Shown: positions 34,001 to 42,099 of the stretch, one piece after another
Position numbering within the stretch: position 1 is the stretch's first letter
Layout of the letters: each line of letters starts with the position of its first letter
Origin: Bradyrhizobium elkanii USDA 76
GTDB taxonomy: Bacteria > Pseudomonadota > Alphaproteobacteria > Rhizobiales > Xanthobacteraceae
Length of the DNA: 64,000 nt
Assembly (NCBI RefSeq): GCF_023278185.1
Contig: NZ_CP066356.1
Coordinates: 1,728,001-1,792,000, forward strand
Reading direction: 5' to 3'
Position numbers and translations under genes: made by a program
Notes under the pieces: generated by a model
Database searches by the model: none
Seen by the model: only the letters and a program-made list of their open reading frames with translations
What the model was told of the DNA's origin: nothing

Positions 34001-34795
34001 TCTTCGCTCCTGTCTGCCCAGCTCGGATGCGCTGCGCAGTAGATTATGCCAGCTGCTTTGTTGCCTGCGCAAATTGCGTTGCGTGCGCAAAAGCTTGCAA
34101 AATTTGTGGACACTCTCTGAGAAGATCAGGCGAGAATCGGTGGCGACGAAAAAATTCCGTCCCAAATTATTTTTGTTGCTGCGTTGCCGGAGAGGCGAGG
34201 GCCGCCTTGTAAGCGGTACTTAGCACCTTGCGCCGCTTAATTGATTGTTGAACGCCGGACTAGTCTTCGGACTAGTCCTTGTGGCTGAGGTGGGAAAGCT
34301 CGCGACTTCCGCTCGAATGCTTTGGAAGCGGCTGCCTTCGCGAGGCGATGCTGTTCGCAGCGATGAGTGTCCCGTTCGGGGCTCTAGAGAGGCCGTGCCG
34401 ACTCGGCGCGGAGAGCCCCGGCATTAACTCATCTTAACTATACTGCTCTCGAGAGTTTGGCGTGCTAGAGGGGCCGCCCTATATAACATGTGTCCACCGC
34501 TCCCGAGGGCGGTCGTGCGGGCCATGGAGAGGCTCGCCGGAAGTTTCCGATCCGGCGTCACTTAGTGACGGAAGGCGGTGAAGGCTTCTCCAGATATCAG
34601 GCCTTCATCCCGGCAAACGGCCTCGCGCACCCCTGAAAACATTGAAACGAGCCTCCGGCACGTCGCTCGACGCGCGGCATTCTGCGCGCGCGATGCGATT
34701 GGCGTTTCGCAGGCCAGGCATAGGGAGACTGGTCTCGGGACTAGTCGTGCAAATGACCACAAAGACCTGCGGTGAAAGGAGCTCTGGAAACTGCC
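34001..34795. other. about 800-base regulatory gap between parB and the next gene
   Basis: No ORF with coding character. It contains the GGACTAGTC copies, an inverted repeat CGTCAC-TTA-GTGACG at about 34555-34569, and the divergent promoters of the parB operon and the plus-strand gene at 34796. The combination resembles a partition or replication control region. Confidence 0.5.
34257..34278. repeat. GGACTAGTC repeats upstream of parB
   Basis: GGACTAGTC at 34257-34265 and the palindrome GGACTAGTCC at 34269-34278; a third copy (GGACTAGTC, 34738-34746) lies 470 bases on. Repeats of a palindromic 10-mer beside a parB-type gene are candidates for parS-like or operator sites. Confidence 0.5.
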
Positions 34796-35463
34796 ATGAG
34801 ACTCTCGAAGAAGGCTCGGGAGCAGACTTCTGCAACGAGTCTCAGTTTGACGAGAAGGTCGCGGAATTCGGCCTGGAACCGATAAAAGCATATGCCCGCG
34901 TCGCTCGCGTTAAGAAGAAGGTTTCAGAGGCGGCCGAAGCCAAGCGCAAGTACCGAGCGCAGCGAAAGGCGGAAGGATTTGGGCAGTATGTTGTCGAGGT
35001 GCCCGTGGACGAGGATGCCAAGCGTACCGTGTACGCCGTGGCACAGGCGATCGTCGACGACAAGACGAACAGCAGAAATATGCGCTCGATCATCCTCTCG
35101 GTTGTTTCGAGTCCGGCGCTGCTTAAGCTCCACGAGGTTCTTTCGACGTCGTCGGTAAATGTCTCGTCGATTGTCGAGCTGATTGAGCGGGGAGAATTGG
35201 ACAAGATCGTCGAGATCTATGCGCTGCGTCCTGCGCTGCTCCCCGACTTGTTGCGCTTAGCGAAGTCCGACACCGACTTCCTGTCGGTGCTCGAGTGCCT
35301 CGTTCGTCATGAGAAGGGCATCTCGGAGGGGTCTGCCAAGGGTCTGCTGGAAGCGGCGGTTATCGCAAATGATTGTCCCGAGGTTCTCAGGTTCCTCGAA
35401 GTTCGCCAGCGGGGAGGTCTTCGTGGCCGACTGCTTGGTTGGGCGCTGGGAAACATCCAGTAG
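34796..35463 (+). pseudogene. hypothetical protein of mobile elements, probably frameshifted early
   Basis: The best ribosome site (AAAGGAG) precedes ATG 34796, which reads MRLSKKAREQTSATSLS and then loses frame at TTT 34846-34848. The other frame continues FDEKVAEFGLEPIKAYARVA and on to a full-length protein of about 220 residues with a helical, charged body ending RFLEVRQRGGLRGRLLGW. One lost T explains the break. Alternatively translation starts in the second frame at ATG 34753, without a good site. Function unknown; genes of this type sit next to partition genes in rhizobial islands (from memory). Confidence 0.5.
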
Positions 35464-35510
35464 CTGCCGCGGGCGGAGGCTGGCCAGTATAGATTCGTAT
35501 CGGGGACGAG

Positions 35511-35529
35511 AATCCCTCCCTCTCCGCCA
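35511..35529. other. tRNA-3'-end-like sequence, possible attachment-site relic
   Basis: AATCCCTCCCTCTCCGCCA looks like the T-arm plus acceptor 3' half and CCA end of an alphaproteobacterial tRNA-Ser, but the rest of a tRNA is absent. Such fragments arise when an element integrates at a tRNA. It lies just past the last island gene. It is not identical to the tRNA-Met at 21643, so that tRNA is not its obvious partner. Confidence 0.4.
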
Positions 35530-35676
35530 TAATTTCGAGAAAGCCCCGTAAAATCAGGCTTTTCTGCACACCGAGGACTGCCGGTGTAGCCCCTAGGTAA
35601 TCCCAACCTGACACGGGACGCAGAAAACTTCAATCGATCGCGGGTCGCCAGGTGAACGCCGACCCGCGTGTCGCCG

Positions 35677-35859
35677 CTAATCCTTGTGGTCGTTCTGCTC
35701 GGCTTCACGCTTGCGAGCTTCTGGGCCTTCATCACCTGCGTGTTCGGCATCGACGATCTGGAGCTGAACCTTGAGGGCGTGGCGAACGGCGAAATCGCGG
35801 AATGCACTGGGCCCCGCCGACGCTGCGCCCGTGTGACGGTTGAGGCGACGCTCATCCAT
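35677..35859 (-). CDS. small hydrophilic hypothetical protein
   Basis: 60 residues beginning MDERRLNRHTGAASAGPSAF with a middle RHALKVQLQIVDAEHAGDEG and an acidic/basic tail KREAEQNDHKD. The opposite strand also has an open frame with a hydrophobic start, so orientation is not certain. The minus-strand reading has better codon use and a family-like GPSAFRDFAVRH motif. Function unknown. Confidence 0.4.
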   Translation of the reverse strand: MDERRLNRHTGAASAGPSAFRDFAVRHALKVQLQIVDAEHAGDEGPEARKREAEQNDHKD

Positions 35860-36129
35860 TGTCGCCGGCGTCATCGACCGAAGTCAGCGCGGAACGCGCA
35901 GTTCCTAAGTCCGACGCCAGCAAGCTTCCGACGCCGCGGCTGTCGCGATGACGGCGTGAGCCCACTGAACGTTCCCGCTCCTCCGAACCGGCGACTACCG
36001 AGGGCAAGGACTCGAACGCCCGATCCCGCAAGTGTTTTGCTCGTCTATTCGTCGAGCTGACGTCCCGCGCAAATCGCGGTTGGCTTCGAGTCGGGAAGTG
36101 CGGGAATCCCCCTGTCATTCGGCGTGTTG

Positions 36130-36246
36130 TTTGACCCCCGATCGGCGCCGAAGGATGACCCCGGCCCACGTCGCCCAATTCCTTGAAACATCACCGGAAT
36201 GGTCGTCACGCGTGGGGTCAACGTTGAAAGCCGATGGGGGTCAAAG
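36130..36246. mobile_element. MITE-like remnant with IS21-type terminal repeats
   Basis: The left end (36130-36162) reads TTTGACCCCCGATCGGC... ending TGACCCC; the right end (36214-36246) is its imperfect reverse complement, GGGGTCAAC...CCGATGGGGGTCAAAG. Each end holds two GACCCC boxes about 20 bases apart, the multi-box arrangement of IS21-family termini. Only about 50 bases lie between, with no istA/istB. This is a non-autonomous derivative or solo remnant. Confidence 0.6.
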
Positions 36247-36526
36247 TTTCGGCGCTTATTTACAGTCCGCGCACCCGAAATACTCGAAACCGCGCTGGCG
36301 CGTGGCTTTGGCCATGGTCTCCAGGGTCTCGGTCCCGCCCGAGGGGGCGCTGTGGCAGTGAAGGATCCGGCTCTCTCTGCTCGCTAGGTAGGCCGAGGAT
36401 CGAAAGGTGCGTCCCCGGAACGCAGGCTGTCCTGATGTGGTTTGATCGGCAGGGCCCTATCTTCAAGCGCCGTCGAACTCGATGGGCCCGCTGGTTTCGC
36501 GAGGGGAGCGAAAAATGTGATCGATC

Positions 36527-36898
36527 TCAGGCGATCCCCGTCATGTCCCGCAGCGTCGCGATGAGTTCGGCCCCACGGTACGGTTTAGGCAGAAAAACGC
36601 TGCCCTTTGGTAAATCATCGCCCGCGGCCCGGACATGACCCGATGTCGCAACTATTTTGATCGGCGGCCAACGGTCCCGCACGAACTGGGCAAGCTTCAA
36701 CCCGTCCATTGAACCGGGCATCTGGATATCGGTGAAGACAAGGTGGATATCGGCCCGGGTCGACAGGATTGCGATGGCTTCGTCGGCATTTGCAGCCGGG
36801 ATGACGTCGAACCCCGCATCCTCCAAAATCTCGACGGAATCCATGCGCAGCAGGAACTCGTCTTCGACGATCAGGATGACCGGCTTCACCTTCGACAT
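36527..36898 (-). CDS. single-domain (CheY-like) response regulator
   Basis: 123 residues from MSKVKPVILIVEDEF. Receiver motifs are complete: VEDEFLLR acidic pocket, phospho-acceptor Asp in HLVFTDIQMPGSMDG, T/S at IKIVATSGHV and Lys in FLPKPY. No output domain. It lies just downstream of a decayed histidine kinase on the same strand, its probable former partner. Confidence 0.88.
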   Translation of the reverse strand: MSKVKPVILIVEDEFLLRMDSVEILEDAGFDVIPAANADEAIAILSTRADIHLVFTDIQMPGSMDGLKLAQFVRDRWPPIKIVATSGHVRAAGDDLPKGSVFLPKPYRGAELIATLRDMTGIA

Positions 36899-36972
36899 TT
36901 CAGCATGACCTTTGCATGCCAAGCAAAGCGGGGAGGATTGGTTCCGAAGGAAAGGGCGTCGGGAACGCGCGA

Positions 36973-37822
36973 TCATTTGGCCCGATCGTTCCGGACGAGC
37001 GGCATCGAGATCACGAACTGGGATTCTTCCGGCGTCGAGGTCACGTCGATCCTTCCGCCGTGCGCTTGCGCAATCTGCGAAGCGATATGCAGTCCCAGAC
37101 CGAGTCCGTTTCGGCTGTTGCGCACCTCTCCGCGGAAGAACGGCTCAAACAGTCTCTGCATGGCGGCTTCCTGGAATGGGTTCGCCGCAATTAGCCACCC
37201 AGAGCCTGAATGTCCCGCCCTCCGTTCTGGCCCCCATCCGCACCGGCTGGTCCGGCGCTCCATGAGTAAGGGCATTACCAATCAAATTGGAGGCCAACTG
37301 TCCGATACGCGCGCGATCGCAGTCGACGGGCTCGTTTATCTCGAAGTCGGTCTGGATCAGGCGTTGAGGAGACGCCGTTCGTAATTCGTCGACGACCTGC
37401 TCGAGCACAGGCTCGATCGGCTTGGCGTCTCGGTGCAAGGTGATGCCCCCTCCCAGTCGTCCGCGCGCGAAATCCAGAATGTCGTCAATCAGATCGGACA
37501 TGCGGGTGACGGTCGAGTTGATCATGTCGAGAATACGAAGCTCTTTTGGTTCCTGCAGCGCTCCCGACCGCTGCAGGATCCGCGCGCCGGCGCTGATGGC
37601 CGCAAGCGGATTTCGAAGATCGTGGCCGAGGACGGCAATGAATTGTTCGCGCAGCTGTGCGGTTCCAGCTGAGTGGCCAGACCCTCCTGAAGCTTCGACT
37701 TCGACTCCACTAGTTCGCGTTCGTAGCGTCGAACCGAACCCGCACGGTATCGCGAGCCGCGACCGGACCACGTCCAGCACCCCGGATTTGAAAGAAGGGT
37801 CCGTTTCTGCCGACGAGAGCAC
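36973..37822 (-). pseudogene. decayed sensor histidine kinase
   Basis: Compared with the intact paralogue at 54336-55457, this copy keeps the phosphorylation box (FIAVLGHDLRNPLAAISAGA), the HATPase N box and the G boxes (FEPFFRG, GLGLGLHIASQIAQAHGG) but spread over three frames. The joint at 37169-37172 has one extra G (EPIP then EAAMQRL); a second break near 37650-37700 moves RRYERELVESKSKLQEG into a different frame from TAQLREQF; a third is likely upstream. The N-terminal PAS region is absent. The response regulator next to it is intact. Confidence 0.8.
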
Positions 37823-37888
37823 CCGTCGTTTGAGACGCGCCCGGAACGACTGAGGAGGGCACAGGCGTCCAGAAAATGGTGCGTCAGG

Positions 37889-38212
37889 CTAGGCGGCTTC
37901 CTTCAGAGAACCGAGACGCCTGCGGAGAAATGCCAGCACCACGATCTCGTCGGAGGTAAGCTTGGCGTACTGGCGCTTGAACTTCTGCGCTATCTTGGCT
38001 TCAATCATCTTCACGAGGTTCCCGGACATGTAGGCGTTCAGGACTTCCGGGTGCACGTAGCACTTGCGGTAGATGGCCGGCGTGTTGCCGAGCCGCTTTG
38101 AGACGCTCTCGATCGCGGCGACGACGTTGCGCTTTGCGTCGGCCTGGCTGTCGTATTTCTTGAACTTGGCCAGCGCCAACGCCGCCAGAACCGTTCCGGC
38201 CCAGGCCTGCCT
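37889..38212 (-). pseudogene. C-terminal stump of a DNA topoisomerase IB
   Basis: Only the last third remains: WAGTVLAALALAKFKKYDSQ, AIESVSKRLGNTPAIYRKCYVHPEVL (containing the active-site tyrosine region of bacterial topoisomerase IB) and VLAFLRRRLGSL at the end. A start codon exists at 38179 but the domain needed for DNA binding is missing and similarity begins abruptly at about 38210, next to a GC-rich hairpin. This is probably a deletion remnant. Confidence 0.72.
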
Positions 38213-38238
38213 ACCCCGGAGGATCTACCGAGGATAAA

Positions 38239-38277
38239 GGCCCCAGCTCTGGGGGCTAGGGGGTGTGAGCTGGGGCC
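38239..38277. repeat. GC-rich inverted repeat GGCCCCAGCTC
   Basis: Arms 38239-38249 and 38267-38277 match perfectly over 11 bases around a G-rich loop. The core GGCCCCAG...CTGGGGCC recurs at 58836-58869. It borders the topoisomerase stump and may mark a recombination or terminator element. Confidence 0.6.
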
Positions 38278-38409
38278 AGTACGGGGTTCGCCCCTGGGCA
38301 GGGGCATTGGGAAAACTTAGCACTGACGCCTTCGTTCCTGCGCAGGAAAGTTTGATCTGCGCGCATCGCCCCTGCTGAATCGGTGAAAGCACGGCAGCCG
38401 GTAAGACAG

Positions 38410-38805
38410 CTAAGCCGAAGGCGTCCCCTTCGTCTGGCCGAGCTCCTCTACTATTCGAACTATCTCTTCCGGCCGAAAGGGTTTCTGAACAATGCGGCTG
38501 CCGGGGACGGGACGTGGCAGGACGGGTGAGAAGCCAGTCGCATAGATGACCGGCAAATTGGGAGACTGCTTCCGATAGCGTTCCGCGATCTGCCATCCAT
38601 CGACTTGCTCGGGCAACCTGACGTCAGTCACCAGGACATCCGCGACGCGGCGGTTGCACCATGCCAGCGCCTCGTCGCCGGTGCTCGCGTGGATCACGTG
38701 ATAGCCCGCCTCGCGAAGCGCCTCGACGACGAACTCGCGGATCAGAGGGTCGTCCTCTACAAGGAGTATGCTCACTGCCGGTGACGAAACGTATGGGTCT
38801 CGCAT
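38410..38805 (-). CDS. single-domain response regulator
   Basis: 131 residues. Receiver signature: SILLVEDDPLIREFV, phospho-acceptor in VLVTDVRLPEQVDGWQI, LPVIYATGFSP and QKPFRPEEIVR. It is a paralogue of the regulator at 56849-57217 (both have ADVLVTD and VDGWQIAER). A GTG ten codons downstream of the ATG is an alternative start. No output domain; it probably relays signals from an HWE-type kinase. Confidence 0.85.
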   Translation of the reverse strand: MRDPYVSSPAVSILLVEDDPLIREFVVEALREAGYHVIHASTGDEALAWCNRRVADVLVTDVRLPEQVDGWQIAERYRKQSPNLPVIYATGFSPVLPRPVPGSRIVQKPFRPEEIVRIVEELGQTKGTPSA

Positions 38806-38919
38806 CGAACGGCGCAGCGCTCGGTCGTTCCCCGCGTCAATGGCTCTTGCGGACGAGCACGGCCTTGTGGAATTGGATCCCGCCAGGAACAGCTGTCCGC
38901 GGCACGTAGTTTTCAATCC

Positions 38920-39870
38920 ATGAACAGGCTCTCCCCGCTCGTACTCAAGCACCGGCTTCCGACTCCCGTCCGGTACGGCATCTCCGCGAGCATCATGCTG
39001 GGCTGCGCCATACTGCAGATGGCGCTGCAGATGCAGACCGGCTCGCCGGGGTACCTGCTGCTGCCGGGCGTGTTTCTCTCGGGCCTGATCTTCGACCGGA
39101 GGTCCGGAATATTCGCGGCGATCATCGCCGTCGCCGTCGGCGCCTATGTCAGCTATGCCGGCAGCCTGGGTATCGACTATTTCGCGACGAATGCGCTCTT
39201 TGCGATCACCGCCGCCGGGACGGCCGCCGTCGCCGAATTCCAGCGTGCCGAACTGCGCCGGGTCGTCATGGCAGACAAGACGAAGGCCTTGCTGCTGCAA
39301 GAGATGGCTCACCGGACCAAGAACAATCTGACGATCCTCGGCGGCATGATCAGGCTGGAGGCGCGGCATGGAGGTCCGGAGGTCGCGGCTGCGCTCGAGG
39401 CTACCGCGCGCCGGCTGCAGGTGATGGCGGAGGTCTAGGACCATCTATCGCCGAAGCGGGACTAACATGCGCTATTTCCTGAACGACTTGGTCGAGAAGG
39501 TCTTTCAGTCCTTAGCGCCTTCCGGACCGATCGCGTGTCAGGGGGTCTGCGAGGACATCGACCTCGCCAGCAACCATGCACTCGCAATCGGCATGATCAC
39601 GAACGAACTGGTGACGAACTCGCTGAATACGCATTTCCTAGCGACAGGCCGGGCCACATCGCGGTCGCGTTTTCGAGCGCAAGCGGTATCGATCTCTCGG
39701 TGTCCGACAATGGCGTGGGTCTCAGTGAGGGGGCGGCGCCGGAGGGATTGGAGTCGCGGATAGTTCAGCTGCTGGCGCAAACAGCTCGAAGGCGAAACTT
39801 CCTACGAACGGCTGGAGCCTGGCCTCAGGGTCCGGGTGCGGGCGCACCCGCGATAGCTGCGGTTCGCCAG
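38920..39870 (+). pseudogene. broken HWE/HisKA_2-type membrane histidine kinase
   Basis: Reading from ATG 38920 gives a DUF4118-like membrane sensor (three hydrophobic stretches, such as YLLLPGVFLSGLIF) and the dimerisation box LLLQEMAHRTKNNLTILGGM, then ARRLQVMAEV followed by TAG at 39436-39438 where family members have Y-DHL. After the stop the frame continues DHLSPKRD and further breaks occur (GMITNELVTNSLN in one frame, GHIAVAFSSASGIDLSVSDNGVG in another). At least one nonsense and one frameshift mutation are needed to explain this. Confidence 0.75.
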
Positions 39871-40030
39871 TTGGTCGTTCTTGACTGTCGGCGGTCCCTG
39901 ATAAATTGCTTCAGCCAGCCGAGAAGATCGGCGGTGCGACGATGCTGGGCGTCGTAAAGGACTCGATCCAGATCCTGAAATTGGTTGGTTGGTGCTGCAT
40001 TGCTCTCTCTCTCGTTCGGAGGGAAGCGTC

Positions 40031-40171
40031 TCAGGGATTCAGTACAAGACGACAGACGGGCTTTTTTGGATGGCCTTGGGGCGGTTGCCCCATGATGACC
40101 GAGATCGCGATGCCGATCGCCAAGGCCGACAACAGGGTCGACACGATCGGGTAGCTCCTCTCGTTGCTCAT
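40031..40171 (-). CDS. 46-residue membrane microprotein
   Basis: MSNERSYPIVSTLLSALAIG then IAISVIMGQPPQGHPKKP and a short tail: one transmembrane helix (about 9-28) and a basic end. It starts three bases after the stop of the 27-residue YCxARL microprotein with TGAGG as ribosome site, so the two form a tiny operon. Function unknown. Confidence 0.5.
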   Translation of the reverse strand: MSNERSYPIVSTLLSALAIGIAISVIMGQPPQGHPKKPVCRLVLNP

Positions 40172-40174
40172 GCC

Positions 40175-40258
40175 TCAGTGCGAGGATTCGAGCTTCCGCA
40201 TCTCTTGCAGGCGGGCAAAACAATAGTCGCGATAAAGGGTTTCGATGAATGTCCACAT
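40175..40258 (-). CDS. YxxYCxARLxEMRK microprotein, short form
   Basis: 27 residues: MWTFIETLYRDYCFARLQEM then RKLESSH. GGGGA lies eight bases before the ATG (another ATG is two codons upstream). It shares the LYxxYCxARLxEMRK core with the 60-residue protein at 12296-12478. Two unlinked copies with the same core and different tails support both being genuine. Confidence 0.5.
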   Translation of the reverse strand: MWTFIETLYRDYCFARLQEMRKLESSH

Positions 40259-40302
40259 GACCATATCCCCATAGGTCTAATGACCGGAGCCTGATGCGTC
40301 GT

Positions 40303-40388
40303 TGGAGCTCCAATGCCAAGCACGCTGTTCAAAGATATGTCCTTGAATTCAAAGCTGCGCAGAAGCAAAAGAGGCTTTCTTGGCGATC
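40303..40388. repeat. diverged copy of the 62.7-62.8 kb sequence
   Basis: This 86-base stretch (starting TGGAGCTCCAATGCCAAG) is similar, in inverted orientation, to 62701-62785, the last codons of a membrane-protein gene. The translated match is AVQRYVLEFKAAQKQKRLSW against AVQRHVLEFKAAQKRKRLSW. Here no membrane-protein body precedes it, so it is probably a relic of a related gene. Confidence 0.6.
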
Positions 40389-40605
40389 GCGCGCCCAGGG
40401 GAGTCCGCGAGCTAATTCGAGCCCTGGCACCAACCGCTGGCGGGCTTTTCACGGGGGCACCGTGGCGCGCGCGATCTACTGCGCGTCATGGGTGCGGAAA
40501 AGCAGAAGCGCGGGTCGCACAGAATGGGCGACTGCCAGCAGCTGGCTGCTCACGCAAGGCGGCGAAAGGCGCACCTGAACAGGAAGACCCGCTAACTGAT
40601 CAGCT

Positions 40606-40833
40606 TTATCTGGATCGTCCCGTCTTAGGCGCCGGGCGCTGGTTCGCTTTGGAGATTTGCGTTCGAGTCTCTCGTGCTTCCTTGGCCAATCTCAGTTCCT
40701 TGAGGCGCGCCATGTTTTCGCGAATATCAACGGCATTTTTTGCCTCTTCTTGCAAGACCACCTCGCGATGCGCGACCGCAAGGCGCTCTCGGTTCGCTTT
40801 GGCAGCGCGATGAAGTTCCCGATCGTCACTCAT
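40606..40833 (-). CDS. small charged helical protein
   Basis: 75 residues from MSDDRELHRAAKANRERLAV: one long charged helix (HREVVLQEEAKNAVDIRENM, ARLKELRLAKEARETRT) with a basic C-terminus (PAPKTGRSR). Probably coiled-coil forming. A family of this shape occurs in Bradyrhizobium (from memory). It follows the 67-residue ORF by 38 bases. Confidence 0.6.
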   Translation of the reverse strand: MSDDRELHRAAKANRERLAVAHREVVLQEEAKNAVDIRENMARLKELRLAKEARETRTQISKANQRPAPKTGRSR

Positions 40834-40870
40834 CTTATGGTCTCCGGCCTCGACATGCGTCTTGGAACGG

Positions 40871-41074
40871 TTAGCTGACCTCATTAGGCGCTCGGTTGAG
40901 GGCAGGAAGGCGACCGCTTAGGGCTCTGCAAACCCGTCCGATGGTTTCACGGGCGTATCTCAATGTCGCGCCCATTGGTGCCTCGGTCCCAGCAGTCGTC
41001 GGGTCGAGCGTCTGGGCTGTGGTGGCGACCCTGCAACGATAAGCGCCACGAACAATCTCTTCATCCCTGCTCAT
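40871..41074 (-). CDS. hypothetical protein
   Basis: 67 residues starting MSRDEEIVRGAYRCRVATTA, with a threonine/alanine-rich centre and an end SGRLPALNRAPNEVS. No known motif. It is the first of two minus-strand small ORFs; the orientation and the clean ATG support it moderately. Confidence 0.4.
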   Translation of the reverse strand: MSRDEEIVRGAYRCRVATTAQTLDPTTAGTEAPMGATLRYARETIGRVCRALSGRLPALNRAPNEVS

Positions 41075-41217
41075 AGCACGTGCCGGCTGAGAAGTCTGAC
41101 TTTGTTTCGTCGCCGCCTCAGGGGAGTAAATGATTCAATTCAACTCTGCGGGTGCGGCGAGGGCGACGACCGCCAACGGAGGCAGCCTCAATGCTGCGGG
41201 GTCCCTATTTCGATAGA

Positions 41218-41472
41218 TCAGGGAGGCGCAGAACAGTTGCTTGGTTGTGGAGCGAACCTCAATCGCCATTCGGGACGTTCGTGGAAGCTGCTCCGGACTT
41301 CGAATTCGAGCCAACGACTCGCATCACTCGATGACCTCGTCGCTTGTGCAAGAAGCATCGCCCGGCACTCCGAGGCGGAGAGCCCTGCAAATTCGATCTC
41401 GCTGCTGTTCCTCGACGTTTTAGCGCTCGCTATTCCCAGGACGTAAGCGTAGAGTTGCTCATCACCGCCCAT
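41218..41472 (-). CDS. possible hypothetical protein
   Basis: 84 residues from ATG in an otherwise ORF-poor stretch (41075-41651). It begins MGGDEQLYAYVLGIASAKTS and has a plausible helical part SASECRAMLLAQATRSSSD, but no ribosome site stands out and overlapping frames on the plus strand are also open. Weak call. Confidence 0.2.
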   Translation of the reverse strand: MGGDEQLYAYVLGIASAKTSRNSSEIEFAGLSASECRAMLLAQATRSSSDASRWLEFEVRSSFHERPEWRLRFAPQPSNCSAPP

Positions 41473-41651
41473 CCTGCGGCTTTCACCGGTGACTGAGGGT
41501 AACGAACGCTCCCGCCGAAAGAAAGGAAGAGGAGCGTGCATGTCTCGATCTCGTTTGGCAGTCGACTGGATCGTGTCGCCGGTGATCTTCCTGCTGTCTC
41601 CTGTGCGCCTGGTATTTGCAGCGGTTGTCCTTCGTGGATAGCGCAACACGA

Positions 41652-41831
41652 ATGCAATACCTGGTTGGCGGCCAAAATGGAGCCGGCCGCGTCAATCTAA
41701 GCCGCGACACGGCGGCTGCCGCCTTGAAGAAGGCGCGGGAACTCTTGCAGGAAGGCTTTATGGACGTGCGGATCTGCACGCCGCGAGGCCAGATCCTGCT
41801 GCCTGACGAGTTCGATAAGCTCGAAGCCTGA
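41652..41831 (+). CDS. small conserved hypothetical protein
   Basis: 59 residues: MQYLVGGQNGAGRVNLSRDT, then AAAALKKARELLQEGFMDVR and a C-terminal ICTPRGQILLPDEFDKLEA. The compact alpha-beta plan with a CTPRGQ turn is a recurrent rhizobial family (from memory), function unknown. The ATG is chosen over an upstream TTG because the upstream residues are not conserved-looking. Confidence 0.6.
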   Translation: MQYLVGGQNGAGRVNLSRDTAAAALKKARELLQEGFMDVRICTPRGQILLPDEFDKLEA

Positions 41832-42099
41832 GGGAACGGCTGTGCTGCCGCGCCAGAGCAAACGGGGGCAGATGGTTTTCGCCTCGGCAGAAAGAAAACG
41901 TTGCGGGTTGATCGGCGTGAATGTTGTGCGGAAAGGCAGCTGGACAAAGAGACGGCGACCTTAGTCGAGGAGCGCGCTGTCGACGCGTCGCTGCCGCTTT
42001 GCAACAGCAGCCCGGATTTTGCGGCAACGCCGCCGTGTCTGTTCTGGTCGACTATCGAGTTTGATCGTAATGGATGGCTGCGCCTATGAAAGGCCGGAC

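Noticed and set aside
21690..35529. tRNA-Met 3' end and the 35.5 kb tRNA-like end as a matching att pair
   Set aside because: They share only a few T-arm bases; sequence after the CCA differs, so they are not the same attachment site.
35668..36060. 130-residue plus-strand ORF with a hydrophobic start
   Set aside because: Overlaps the minus-strand 60-residue gene and turns into Arg/Pro-rich noise after residue 45.
40294..40578. 94-residue plus-strand ORF containing the VLEFKAAQK peptide
   Set aside because: The similarity is limited to the duplicated 85 bases; the rest has no coding character.
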